A stretch of 5,428 nucleotides of DNA from an uncultured Burkholderiales bacterium. GTDB taxonomy: Bacteria > Pseudomonadota > Gammaproteobacteria > Burkholderiales > Burkholderiaceae_D. The stretch is from NCBI GenBank assembly GCA_937872165.1, contig CALMOR010000146.1, positions 17,826 through 23,253 on the forward strand. The letters run 5' to 3'. Below the pieces are notes generated by a model. That model searched no databases. It saw nothing but the letters and a program-made list of their open reading frames with translations, and was not told the origin of the DNA. This document shows positions 1 through 5,428 of this stretch, piece after piece. Position 1 is the first letter of the stretch. The number at the start of each line of letters is the position of its first letter. Both the position numbers and the translations under genes were made by a program.

Positions 1-511
1 GCATGCGCGCCCCGCCGCTCGCGGTCACGCAGATGAACGGCACCTTCAACTCGATCGCGCTCTGCACGCCGCGCGCGAAACGCTCGCCGACGACCGAGCC
101 CATCGAGCCGCCCATGAAGCCGAACTCGAAGATCGCCGCGACCACCGGCACCGTGTGGATGGCGCCGGCCATCACCACCAGCGCATCGGTCTCTCCGGTG
201 GCCTCCATCGCCTCCTTGAGACGGTCGGGATACTTCTTGCTGTCCTTGAACTTGAGCGTGTCGAGCGGCAAGGTATCGCGCGCGATCTCGAAGCGGCCCT
301 CGCCGTCGAGCAGGGCCTCGATCCGCTCCCGCGCGCTCATCCGCATGTGGTGGTCGCACTTCGGGCAGACCATGCAGTTCTGCTCGAGGTCGGTCTTGTA
401 GAGCACCGACTCGCAGCTCGGGCACTTGACCCACAGGCCTTCCGGGATGCGTCGTTGCGCGCCGTCGTTGCGCTGGATGCGGGGTGGCAGCAGCTTCTCG
501 ATCCAGCTCAT
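1..511 (-). CDS. accD: Acetyl-CoA carboxylase carboxyltransferase subunit beta (5' part, cut by window edge)
   Basis: AccD pairs with AccA to form the carboxyltransferase that moves the carboxyl group from biotin on AccB to acetyl-CoA, giving malonyl-CoA for fatty-acid synthesis in the cytoplasm. The first 170 codons are visible, a little over half of the roughly 290-300 residues usual for the family. The protein begins MSWIEKLLPP, a typical AccD start. A four-cysteine zinc ribbon follows (C30, C33, C49, C52, as two CxxC pairs). The crotonase-like carboxyltransferase fold then starts, with the glycine-rich FMGGSMGSVVGE segment (about 132-143) and SGGARM (165-170) at the cut edge. The ATG at 511 is fixed by homology, by a strong GAGGAG site 8 nt upstream, and by a 4-nt ATGA overlap with the trpA stop. 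No defect is visible. Its place after trpA implies expression from the upstream operon, although an internal promoter inside trpA cannot be excluded by eye. Confidence 0.97.
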   Translation of the reverse strand, partial: MSWIEKLLPPRIQRNDGAQRRIPEGLWVKCPSCESVLYKTDLEQNCMVCPKCDHHMRMSARERIEALLDGEGRFEIARDTLPLDTLKFKDSKKYPDRLKEAMEATGETDALVVMAGAIHTVPVVAAIFEFGFMGGSMGSVVGERFARGVQSAIELKVPFICVTASGGARM

Positions 512-1395
512 GGATGGTGCTCCTCGTTCTTCTTCGCGGGTGTTCGACGCCGTCGGGCGCTGGCCTCGTCGAGCGCGTCGCGGATGCTCCTCACGAACGG
601 CTCGACGACCGCGACCGCCTGCCCTTCCGGCGCCGTCTCGATGGCTTCGATGATACGACTTCCGATCACGACGGCGTCCGCGAGTTCGGCGACCGCACAG
701 GCGCCCGCAGCGTCGCGGATTCCGAAGCCGACCCCGATCGGGATCGTGCCCTGCCTGCGGATCAGCGGCATGCGCTCCGCGACGGACGCGATGTCGAGCG
801 CCGCGGACCCGGTGATGCCCCTGAGGCTCACGTAGTAGATGTAGCCGGTGGCCGCGCGCGCCACCGCCTCGATGCGCGCGTCGCTCGAGGTCGGCGCGAG
901 GAGATAGACGACCGCGATGCCGAACGCCTTCATCGTCGCGGCGAAGTCCTCGGACTCCTCGGGCGGATAGTCGACGACGAGCACGCCGTCGACCCCGACG
1001 GCGCGCAGGCGTCCGGCGAGCGCGTCGAGTCCGCCGAGCCGGGTCGCGAGCAGCTCGAACGGATTCGCATAGCCCATCAGCACGACCGGCGTCCGTCGGT
1101 CGTCGGCACGGAATGCGGCGACGCAGTCGAGCGTGGCGACGAGGCCGACGCCGTTCGCGATCGCCCGCTCGGTCGCGCGCTGGATCACCGGACCGTCGGC
1201 CGACGGATCGGAGAACGGCACGCCGAGCTCGATCACGTCGGCGCCCGCGCGTGCCAGCGCATGCATCAACGCGATCGTCGTCGTTGCCGAAGGATCGCCG
1301 GCCGCGATGTAGGGAACGAGCGCGGTGCGGCCCTCTTCGCGCAACGACGCGAAGCGATCGGCGATCCGCGCCAGCGGCGGCCCATCCGCGTTCAT
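508..1395 (-). CDS. trpA: Tryptophan synthase alpha subunit
   Basis: TrpA cleaves indole-3-glycerol phosphate to indole and glyceraldehyde 3-phosphate, and passes indole through a tunnel to TrpB in the alpha2-beta2 complex. The 295-residue product is a TIM barrel with the family landmarks: LVPYIAAGDP (26-35), IELGVPFSDP and ADGP (55-69) holding the catalytic acids E56 and D67 (11 residues apart, as E49 and D60 in the enteric enzymes), the flexible-loop region YVSLRGITG (188-196), and the phosphate-binding GVGFGI (221-226) and VIGSRII (243-249). The reading frame is open further upstream, but the ATG at 1395 gives the expected N-terminus, has GGAG 5 nt upstream and overlaps the trpB stop as ATGA. 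Enteric TrpA has 268 residues. Here there are about 7 extra residues at the N-terminus and roughly 20 at the C-terminus, the latter a charged tail (RRRR, KK, then EEHHP) whose codons contain the accD ribosome binding site. trpA is directly adjacent to trpB with no inserted gene. Confidence 0.98.
   Translation of the reverse strand: MNADGPPLARIADRFASLREEGRTALVPYIAAGDPSATTTIALMHALARAGADVIELGVPFSDPSADGPVIQRATERAIANGVGLVATLDCVAAFRADDRRTPVVLMGYANPFELLATRLGGLDALAGRLRAVGVDGVLVVDYPPEESEDFAATMKAFGIAVVYLLAPTSSDARIEAVARAATGYIYYVSLRGITGSAALDIASVAERMPLIRRQGTIPIGVGFGIRDAAGACAVAELADAVVIGSRIIEAIETAPEGQAVAVVEPFVRSIRDALDEASARRRRTPAKKNEEHHP
520..525 (-). promoter_or_regulatory. Ribosome binding site of accD, inside the trpA 3' end
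   Basis: GAGGAG lies 8 nt before the accD ATG and is the strongest Shine-Dalgarno match in the window. It sits within the last codons of trpA, where it encodes the two glutamates of the TrpA tail (E291-E292). It supports the accD start at 511. Confidence 0.8.
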
Positions 1396-2702
1396 CGCGA
1401 CTCCGTGGCGGCCTGCACGATGTGGAGGTCCTTGTCGCCGCGCCCCGACAGGTTGACGAGCACGATGCGATCCCGGTCCATCGTCGGCGCGAGCTTGCAC
1501 GCGTACGCCAGAGCATGGCTCGACTCGAGCGCGGGGATGATGCCTTCGATGCGGCAACAGTCGTGGAAGGCGGCGAGCGCCTCGGCGTCGGTGGCGCCCA
1601 CGTACTGCGCGCGGCCGATGTCCTTCAGCCATGCATGCTCGGGACCGACGCCCGGATAGTCGAGGCCGGCCGAGATCGAATGCGTCTCGGTGATCTGGCC
1701 GTTGTCGTCCTGCAGAACGTAGGTGCGGTTGCCGTGGAGCACGCCCGGCGCGCCGCGTTGCAGGCTCGCGGCGTGCCGTCCGCTGTCGAGGCCGTCACCG
1801 GCCGCCTCGACACCGATCAGCCGCACGGACGCATCGTCGACGTAGTCGTGGAAGATGCCCATCGCGTTGCTGCCGCCGCCGACGCACGCGACGATCGCAT
1901 CGGGCTGCCGGCCCGCGCGCTCCGGCATCTGCCGGCGGCACTCGCGTCCCACCACCGCGTTGAAGTCGCGGACCATCATCGGATACGGGTGCGGTCCGGC
2001 CACGGTCCCGATGATGTAGAACGTGTTCTCGACGTTGGTGACCCAGTCGCGCATCGCTTCGTTGAGCGCGTCCTTCAAGGTCTTCGAGCCCGACTCGACC
2101 GGCACGACGCGCGCCCCGAGCAGGTTCATGCGCTGCACGTTGGCCGACTGGCGCGCCACGTCCTCGCTGCCCATGTAGACGACGCACTCCATCCCGAAGC
2201 GCGCCGCGACCGTGGCGCTCGCGACGCCGTGCTGCCCCGCCCCGGTCTCGGCGATCACGCGCGGCTTGCCCATCCGTCTGGCGAGCAGCGCCTGGCCGAT
2301 CGTGTTGTTGATCTTGTGGGCGCCGGTGTGATTGAGGTCCTCGCGCTTCAGGTAGATCTGCGCGCCGCCGAGCCGCTCGCTCCAGCGCTTCGCGTGATAG
2401 ATCGGGCTCGGCCGGCCGACGAAGTGCGCGAGCTCGCTCGCGACCTCGGCGATGAAGTCCGGGTCGACGCGATAGCGCGCGTAGGCGCCATCGAGCTCGT
2501 CGAGAGCGCGCATCAGCGTCTCGGCGACGAAGCGGCCGCCGTACGGTCCGAAGTGGCCGCGCGCATCGGGGCGCGCATCGGAGTGCGAGTCGGCGGCCGG
2601 GTCGGTGGAGGAATCGGGATGCGAAGCGGTCGCGTCGCGAGCGGTCGATCGATGCGACGCGCTGGAGGCCGCGCGGAGGGCGGCCGATGTCGTCATGCTC
2701 AT
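1392..2702 (-). CDS. trpB: Tryptophan synthase beta subunit with an unusual N-terminal extension
   Basis: TrpB is the PLP enzyme that joins indole from TrpA to L-serine to make L-tryptophan. The 436-residue product has NHTGAHKINN (124-133) with the Schiff-base lysine K130, ETGAGQHG (152-159) with catalytic E152, the PLP-phosphate loop GGGSN (275-279), and NLSGRGDKD (417-425) with S419 facing the PLP ring nitrogen. Spacings match the Salmonella enzyme (K87, E109, GGGSN 232-236) with a constant offset of about 43, so the core is intact. The family core begins near DARGHFGPYGG (46-56). Residues 1-45 are an Ala/Ser/Asp/His-rich extension, partly a four-residue repeat. The ATG at 2702 overlaps the trpF stop as ATGA and has AGGA 6 nt upstream. 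M3 (2696) is the only other ATG before the core, and I see no GTG or TTG start in frame in between, so the extension appears to be translated. Overlaps with trpF and trpA suggest coupled expression. Confidence 0.98.
   Translation of the reverse strand: MSMTTSAALRAASSASHRSTARDATASHPDSSTDPAADSHSDARPDARGHFGPYGGRFVAETLMRALDELDGAYARYRVDPDFIAEVASELAHFVGRPSPIYHAKRWSERLGGAQIYLKREDLNHTGAHKINNTIGQALLARRMGKPRVIAETGAGQHGVASATVAARFGMECVVYMGSEDVARQSANVQRMNLLGARVVPVESGSKTLKDALNEAMRDWVTNVENTFYIIGTVAGPHPYPMMVRDFNAVVGRECRRQMPERAGRQPDAIVACVGGGSNAMGIFHDYVDDASVRLIGVEAAGDGLDSGRHAASLQRGAPGVLHGNRTYVLQDDNGQITETHSISAGLDYPGVGPEHAWLKDIGRAQYVGATDAEALAAFHDCCRIEGIIPALESSHALAYACKLAPTMDRDRIVLVNLSGRGDKDLHIVQAATESR
1401..1404 (-). 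promoter_or_regulatory. Ribosome binding site of trpA, inside the trpB 3' end
   Basis: GGAG ends 5 nt before the ATG at 1395 and lies within the last codons of trpB (tail ATESR). It decides between this start and the longer open frame reaching 1632, because the longer version would add 79 Arg-rich residues unlike any TrpA. Confidence 0.6.
2561..2632 (-). repeat. Degenerate 12-bp tandem repeat in the trpB 5' end (XXXD tetrapeptides)
   Basis: On the plus strand TCGG recurs at 2566, 2578, 2590, 2602 and 2614, exactly 12 nt apart, with a degraded GCGG at 2626. The first two units share gcgcatcgg exactly and later units drift. Being a multiple of 3, the period keeps frame and encodes Asp at TrpB residues 30, 34, 38, 42 and 46 (SSTD, PAAD, SHSD, ARPD). 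The repeat abuts the start of the conserved core. It looks like an old slippage expansion that lengthened TrpB. Five or six imperfect units are visible. Confidence 0.7.
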
Positions 2703-3391
2703 GAGGAATCCTGGGTACGGAGTCTGTCGGCGGACCGGACCGCGGCGACGAAGTCGCGCATGGCGGCCGGATCCTTGATGCCCTTGCTGAGTTCGATGCC
2801 GGACGAGGTATCGATCGCCCAGGGGCGCACGCGCGCGATCGCGTCAGTGACGTTTGCTGCGTTCAAGCCACCACTCAAAACGACCCGATGCCCGCCTGCG
2901 GGCGCATCGATCGTGTCCAGCAGCGCCGCGGGGACGAGCGACCAATCGAAGACCTTTCCGGAACCGCCGTAGCCGGCGCTGTGCGTATCGAGGAGCAGCG
3001 CGACCGCGTCCCCGTAGGCAGCCGCGGAGTCTAGCAAATCGAGGTCGGCCGTGACGCGCGCCGCCTTCAGGTACGGCACGCGGAAGCCGCGGCAATCGGC
3101 GGGGGCCTCGTCGCCGTGGAACTGCACGAGCGACAGCGCGACGCGATCGAGCACGGCATCGACCTCGGCCCGCGACGCGTCGACGAAGAGTCCGACCGCG
3201 TCGATGTGCGCCGGCAGGCGGGCGGCGAGCGCCGCGGCCCGTTCGATCGAGACGAAGCGCGGGCTCTTCGGGTAGAAGACGAGGCCGATCGCATCGACGT
3301 CGAGCGCGATCGCGGCGTCGACGTCTTCTTCGCGCGTCATCCCGCAGAGCTTGATGCGCGTGTGCCGTCGACCCCGGTCGACGAGGCTCAC
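2699..3391 (-). CDS. trpF: Phosphoribosylanthranilate isomerase (GTG start)
   Basis: TrpF converts N-(5'-phosphoribosyl)anthranilate to the enol carboxyphenylamino-deoxyribulose phosphate by an Amadori rearrangement, the step before TrpC. The 230-residue TIM barrel shows RIKLCGMTR (12-20) with catalytic base C16, IGLVFYPKSPR (35-45), LVQFHGDE (88-95), LLLDTHSAGYGGSGK (132-146) with catalytic acid D135, and phosphate-binding loops at LSGGLN (172-177) and IDTSSGIE (193-200). The start is a GTG at 3391, forming a GTGA overlap with the truA stop. No ATG, GTG or TTG occurs in frame between it and the conserved KLCGM, so the GTG is the only credible start. It adds about 9 residues before RIKLCG compared with a minimal family N-terminus. 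No clear Shine-Dalgarno precedes it, so translation probably depends on coupling to truA. The 3' end overlaps trpB by ATGA. Confidence 0.97.
   Translation of the reverse strand: MSLVDRGRRHTRIKLCGMTREEDVDAAIALDVDAIGLVFYPKSPRFVSIERAAALAARLPAHIDAVGLFVDASRAEVDAVLDRVALSLVQFHGDEAPADCRGFRVPYLKAARVTADLDLLDSAAAYGDAVALLLDTHSAGYGGSGKVFDWSLVPAALLDTIDAPAGGHRVVLSGGLNAANVTDAIARVRPWAIDTSSGIELSKGIKDPAAMRDFVAAVRSADRLRTQDSS
2709..2712 (-). promoter_or_regulatory. Ribosome binding site of trpB, inside the trpF 3' end
   Basis: AGGA ends 6 nt before the ATG at 2702 and lies in the final trpF codons. It favours M1 as the TrpB start. M3 would be 12 nt from it, still possible but less well placed. Confidence 0.5.
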
Positions 3392-4185
3392 GCGTCGAAG
3401 CCGGCGTGGATCGCGGCGAAGGACACGGGCCCGGGGAGCGCGATCGGTTCGCGGTAGTCGACCTTCGCCAGATAGAGCCCGTCCGGCATGAAGGTCGGCG
3501 CGGAACGCGTGCGGTCACGTCCTTCGAGCAGCTCGCCGATCCACGCGACGTCCTTGCCGCCGCGACCGATCGCGACGAGCGCACCGACCAGGTTGCGCAC
3601 CATGTGCTGCACGAACGCGCTCGCCTTGAACGTGAAGAGCACGAAGTCGCCGTGCGCCTGGACCGAGGCCTCGATCATCGACTTGACCGGCGACTTCGCC
3701 TGGCACTCGGCGCTGCGGAAGGCCGAGAAGTCGTGGGTGCCGAGAAGGCTCTGCGCGGCGCGATGCATCGTCGCGACGTCGAGCGCGGCATGGACCCAGC
3801 CGGCCCTCCCGACCCAGTGCGGCGAGCGGAAGGGCTGCACCAGCAGCAGATAGCGATAGGTCCGCGCGATCGCGTCGAAGCGTGCATCGAACGAAGGATA
3901 GCTCGCGCTCGACCAGGTCACCGCCACCGAGGGCGGCAGCAACGCGTTGATGCCGCGCACCCAGCCCTGCAGCGTGCGCGTCGCGTCGGTGTCGAAGTGG
4001 ACGACCTGGCCGAGCGCATGGACGCCCGTGTCGGTGCGGCCCGCGCAGGCGATGCGCACCGGACGATCGGCGAAGCGTGCGAGCGCGGTCTCGAGCACGT
4101 CCTGCACCGTGAGCCCGTGCGGCTGCGACTGCCAGCCGTGCCAGTGGCTGCCGTCGTACTGGATGCCCAGTGCGATGCGCGTCAT
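3388..4185 (-). CDS. truA: tRNA pseudouridine(38-40) synthase
   Basis: TruA isomerises uridines 38, 39 and 40 in the anticodon stem-loop of many tRNAs to pseudouridine. The 265-residue product has the usual family length. It starts MTRIALGIQYDGSHWHGWQ, carries the catalytic motif AGRTDTGVHA (48-57) with nucleophile D52, the conserved Tyr in RTYRYLLL (Y110), HDFSAFR (151-157), and the C-terminal FVQHMVRNLVG (191-201) and PDGLYL (234-239). The ATG at 4185 is the only reasonable start before the upstream gene. It lies 19 nt after the fimV TAG, whose bases form part of a TAGGAG element. The stop TGA overlaps the trpF GTG, linking a tRNA-modifying enzyme to tryptophan synthesis in one message. No catalytic residue is missing. 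Confidence 0.98.
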   Translation of the reverse strand: MTRIALGIQYDGSHWHGWQSQPHGLTVQDVLETALARFADRPVRIACAGRTDTGVHALGQVVHFDTDATRTLQGWVRGINALLPPSVAVTWSSASYPSFDARFDAIARTYRYLLLVQPFRSPHWVGRAGWVHAALDVATMHRAAQSLLGTHDFSAFRSAECQAKSPVKSMIEASVQAHGDFVLFTFKASAFVQHMVRNLVGALVAIGRGGKDVAWIGELLEGRDRTRSAPTFMPDGLYLAKVDYREPIALPGPVSFAAIHAGFDA

Positions 4186-4201
4186 CGCACCGATGGCGAC
4201 G

Positions 4202-4207
4202 CTCCTA
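4202..4207 (-). promoter_or_regulatory. Possible truA ribosome binding site overlapping the fimV stop codon
   Basis: The fimV stop TAG is read straight into GAG, giving TAGGAG with AGGAG at 4206-4202. The gap from AGGAG to the truA ATG is 16 nt, longer than the usual 5-9. It may therefore be a weak site or chance, but nothing better lies in the 19-nt gap. Placement over the stop codon would suit re-initiation by ribosomes finishing fimV. Confidence 0.4.
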
Positions 4208-5428
4208 CCCGAGTTCGACGATCAGTTGCTTCGCCCGCGCGGCCTGCGTCGTGTCGCCGTTGCGCACGACTTCCTCGAGCAGTTCACGCGCGCCTTCCTT
4301 GTCGCCGATGTCGCTGTAGGCGAGCGCGAGGTCGAGCTTGGTCGCCATCGCCTGCCACACGTCCGTCTTCAGCCCGAAGTCGGGGGCGATGGTCGTCGAC
4401 TCGTAGCCGCCGTTGTCGAGGTCGAGGTTGATGTTCGAGAACGCGTCCAGCGGCTCGGTCTTGTCGAACTGATGCGAGTCGACCACCTGCCGGAAGTCGG
4501 TCGTGCGAGCCTGCGCCGGCGTCGGCTCGGGCTGATCCGCCGGCGTCTCCGAATAGGCATCGGGGTCGGCGATGATGCTCGAGCCGAAGATGTCCGACGC
4601 GCTGAAGCCGTCGCCCTCGGGCCGCGGCTTGGTCGGCTCCTGTTCGGCGCGCGCGCGGAAGGCGGGGAGATTGACCGCGGTGCGGGCCGTCGCGTCACCG
4701 GCGCCGAAAGCCGACGCGGAGAACGGCTCGATCATCGACTTGTTCGCGCCCCCCACGTCGAAGTCGAGGCCGTTCGCCTTGTTCGCGGTGTCGGCTGCCC
4801 CCGGAGCCGGTGCGGCGCCGGCCGCCAGCGGCGCGACGTTGGTGTTCGCGAAGCCGAGATCGAAGTCGAGGTCCATCGACGGCGCCGATGTCGCGGCCAG
4901 CGCGTCCTGCCTCGGCAGCGGATCGGTCCGCAGGTATTCGGTGGCAGTGGCCGGGGCGGCGACCTGCTCGCCGGCGGCCGGTGAATCGCCGATCTGGAGC
5001 CCCGCGGTTCCCGGTGCCGGTGCGGCGCCGACGGCCGCTCCGGGACCGGCTGCGACGATCGACGGGTCGCGAGCGGCATCGGCCGGGCGACCGCCGAGCG
5101 GAGACCCGCTTGTCGCAGGGCTCGAGGTCGAAGGGTTCGGCGTCGCAGGGCTCGTCGCTGCCGCGGAGGCGGCCGATGACTGCGCCGGCACCTCCGCGTA
5201 CAACGGGTTGTGCGGATCGATGCTGGCACCGAGGACCGAAGCCTGCTGCCAGTCCTCGCCCTGACCGCCGGTCGCCGCGTACAGCTCGGTGGCCATCGTC
5301 TCGAAGGTCTTGGCGTCGCCGCGCCGCGCGTAGATCTCGAGCAGCTTCAGGCGCACCGCGTGCCGCGCCGGTTCGGCACGCAGCGCTTCCTTGAGGATCT
5401 CCTCGGCCTGCGCGTCGCGCCCGTAGGC
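4205..5428 (-). CDS. fimV: FimV/HubP family protein, C-terminal part (5' end outside window)
   Basis: FimV/HubP proteins are large inner-membrane, peptidoglycan-associated proteins that organise the cell pole and support type IV pilus assembly and twitching in several proteobacteria. The N-terminal LysM region and membrane segment would lie beyond the window. The 407 visible residues divide into three parts. Residues 1 to about 75 are TPR-like helices (EEILKEAL, VRLKLLEIYARRGD, then TGGQGEDWQQASVLG and DPHNPLY), a pattern typical of FimV. About 80-350 form a disordered-looking linker rich in Ala, Pro, Ser and Gly with acidic LDFDLG-type motifs. About 354-407 form the FimV C-terminal domain (KLDLALAYSDIGDKEGARELLEEVV, then a helix ending IVELG). 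The frame is open from the window edge, so apparent starts such as the GTG at 5356 are internal. The gene lies 19 nt upstream of truA. The exact role in this organism is inferred from the family only. Confidence 0.9.
   Translation of the reverse strand, partial: AYGRDAQAEEILKEALRAEPARHAVRLKLLEIYARRGDAKTFETMATELYAATGGQGEDWQQASVLGASIDPHNPLYAEVPAQSSAASAAATSPATPNPSTSSPATSGSPLGGRPADAARDPSIVAAGPGAAVGAAPAPGTAGLQIGDSPAAGEQVAAPATATEYLRTDPLPRQDALAATSAPSMDLDFDLGFANTNVAPLAAGAAPAPGAADTANKANGLDFDVGGANKSMIEPFSASAFGAGDATARTAVNLPAFRARAEQEPTKPRPEGDGFSASDIFGSSIIADPDAYSETPADQPEPTPAQARTTDFRQVVDSHQFDKTEPLDAFSNINLDLDNGGYESTTIAPDFGLKTDVWQAMATKLDLALAYSDIGDKEGARELLEEVVRNGDTTQAARAKQLIVELG
4382..4870 (-). repeat. Three-copy acidic motif in the FimV linker
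   Basis: Three related stretches of 14-15 residues occur in the linker: LDFDLGFANTNVAP (4870-4829), LDFDVGGANKSMIEP (4768-4724) and LDLDNGGYESTTIAP (4426-4382). They share LD-[FL]-D-x-G-[FG] and end in [IV]-[AE]-P. The last copy lies directly before the C-terminal domain. They look like short interaction motifs in a flexible acidic region, as repeated acidic segments are known in the HubP/FimV family. No partner can be named. Confidence 0.55.
4801..5030. repeat. Pair of near-identical 20-bp direct repeats inside fimV
   Basis: Bases 4801-4820 and 5011-5030 differ at one position (ccggAgccgg versus ccggTgccgg, each followed by tgcggcgccg) and lie 210 bp apart in the same orientation and frame. 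They encode the GAAPAPG segments of the Ala/Pro linker. The pair could mark a past duplication or simply reflect biased composition. Confidence 0.45.

Larger units (their letters stand above)
1..4185 (-). other. Overlapping gene chain truA-trpF-trpB-trpA-accD (putative operon)
   Basis: Five genes on one strand are joined by four 4-nt stop/start overlaps: GTGA at 3391-3388, ATGA at 2702-2699, ATGA at 1395-1392 and ATGA at 511-508. There is no room between them for a terminator or a conventional intergenic promoter, and fimV lies only 19 nt upstream. I see no trp leader peptide or attenuator in this window. Co-transcription and translational coupling are inferred from the layout. Confidence 0.85.

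Noticed and set aside
1392..1395. Search for a gene inserted between trpB and trpA, such as the DNA methyltransferase I recall from some Burkholderia
   Set aside because: The two genes overlap by 4 nt, so there is no insertion here.
1396..1632. A longer TrpA starting at 1632
   Set aside because: The added 79 residues are Arg-rich and out-of-frame trpB coding sequence. The ATG at 1395 has a binding site and the ATGA overlap.
2886..2909. Inverted repeat with GCCCGC-CT-GCGGGC core, considered as a terminator
   Set aside because: The loop would be only 2 nt, no T-run follows on either strand, and it lies in the middle of trpF coding conserved sequence.
1113..2972. A 619-codon open frame on the plus strand
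   Set aside because: It lies antisense to trpA, trpB and part of trpF, its translation is Arg/Ala/His-rich without recognisable domains, and long antisense frames are expected in GC-rich coding DNA.
4186..4204. A promoter for truA in the intergenic gap
   Set aside because: Nineteen bases are too few for a -35/-10 pair, and I could not identify a convincing one in the adjacent fimV end by eye.
3406..4984. Long plus-strand open frames opposite truA and fimV
   Set aside because: They are composition-driven shadows with Arg-rich or low-complexity products, opposite genes whose own frames show clear family motifs.
5354..5356. GTG as the start of a 383-residue protein
   Set aside because: The frame continues open to the window edge with FimV-like TPR sequence (AYGRDAQAEEILKEAL), so this is an internal codon of a longer gene.

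Overview
The window is a compact, GC-rich stretch of bacterial chromosome with all six genes on the minus strand. Read in the direction of transcription (high to low coordinate) they are fimV (3' part only), truA, trpF, trpB, trpA and accD (5' part only). This order, with a fimV homologue leading into truA-trpFBA-accD, is a familiar arrangement in Betaproteobacteria. Together with the strong G/C bias at third codon positions it points to a Burkholderiales-like or related betaproteobacterium. The species cannot be read from the sequence.

Layout: 5428-4205 carries the last 407 codons of a FimV/HubP-type polar or pilus-associated protein: a TPR-like helical region, a long Ala/Pro/Ser-rich acidic linker with repeated motifs, and the C-terminal FimV helical domain. 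A 19-nt gap follows, the only non-coding DNA here. truA (tRNA pseudouridine synthase, 4185-3388), trpF (phosphoribosylanthranilate isomerase, 3391-2699), trpB (tryptophan synthase beta, 2702-1392), trpA (tryptophan synthase alpha, 1395-508) and accD (acetyl-CoA carboxyltransferase beta, from 511 to the window edge) then follow. Each of these four junctions is a 4-nt stop/start overlap (GTGA, ATGA, ATGA, ATGA).

TrpF, TrpB and TrpA catalyse the last steps of tryptophan synthesis except the TrpC step. The anthranilate-forming genes and trpC are not here, which fits the split trp operons of this group. AccD begins fatty-acid synthesis, and TruA and FimV belong to unrelated processes, so the unit is a mixed housekeeping operon probably held together by translational coupling. 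All visible catalytic residues are intact and I see no mobile element, RNA gene, CRISPR array or foreign island.

I found no undescribed system. The most unusual local feature is a TrpB N-terminal extension of about 42 residues, part of which is a degenerate 12-bp tandem repeat giving an Asp at every fourth residue. A three-copy acidic motif in the FimV linker, and a TrpA tail whose last codons contain the accD ribosome binding site, are also worth a look.
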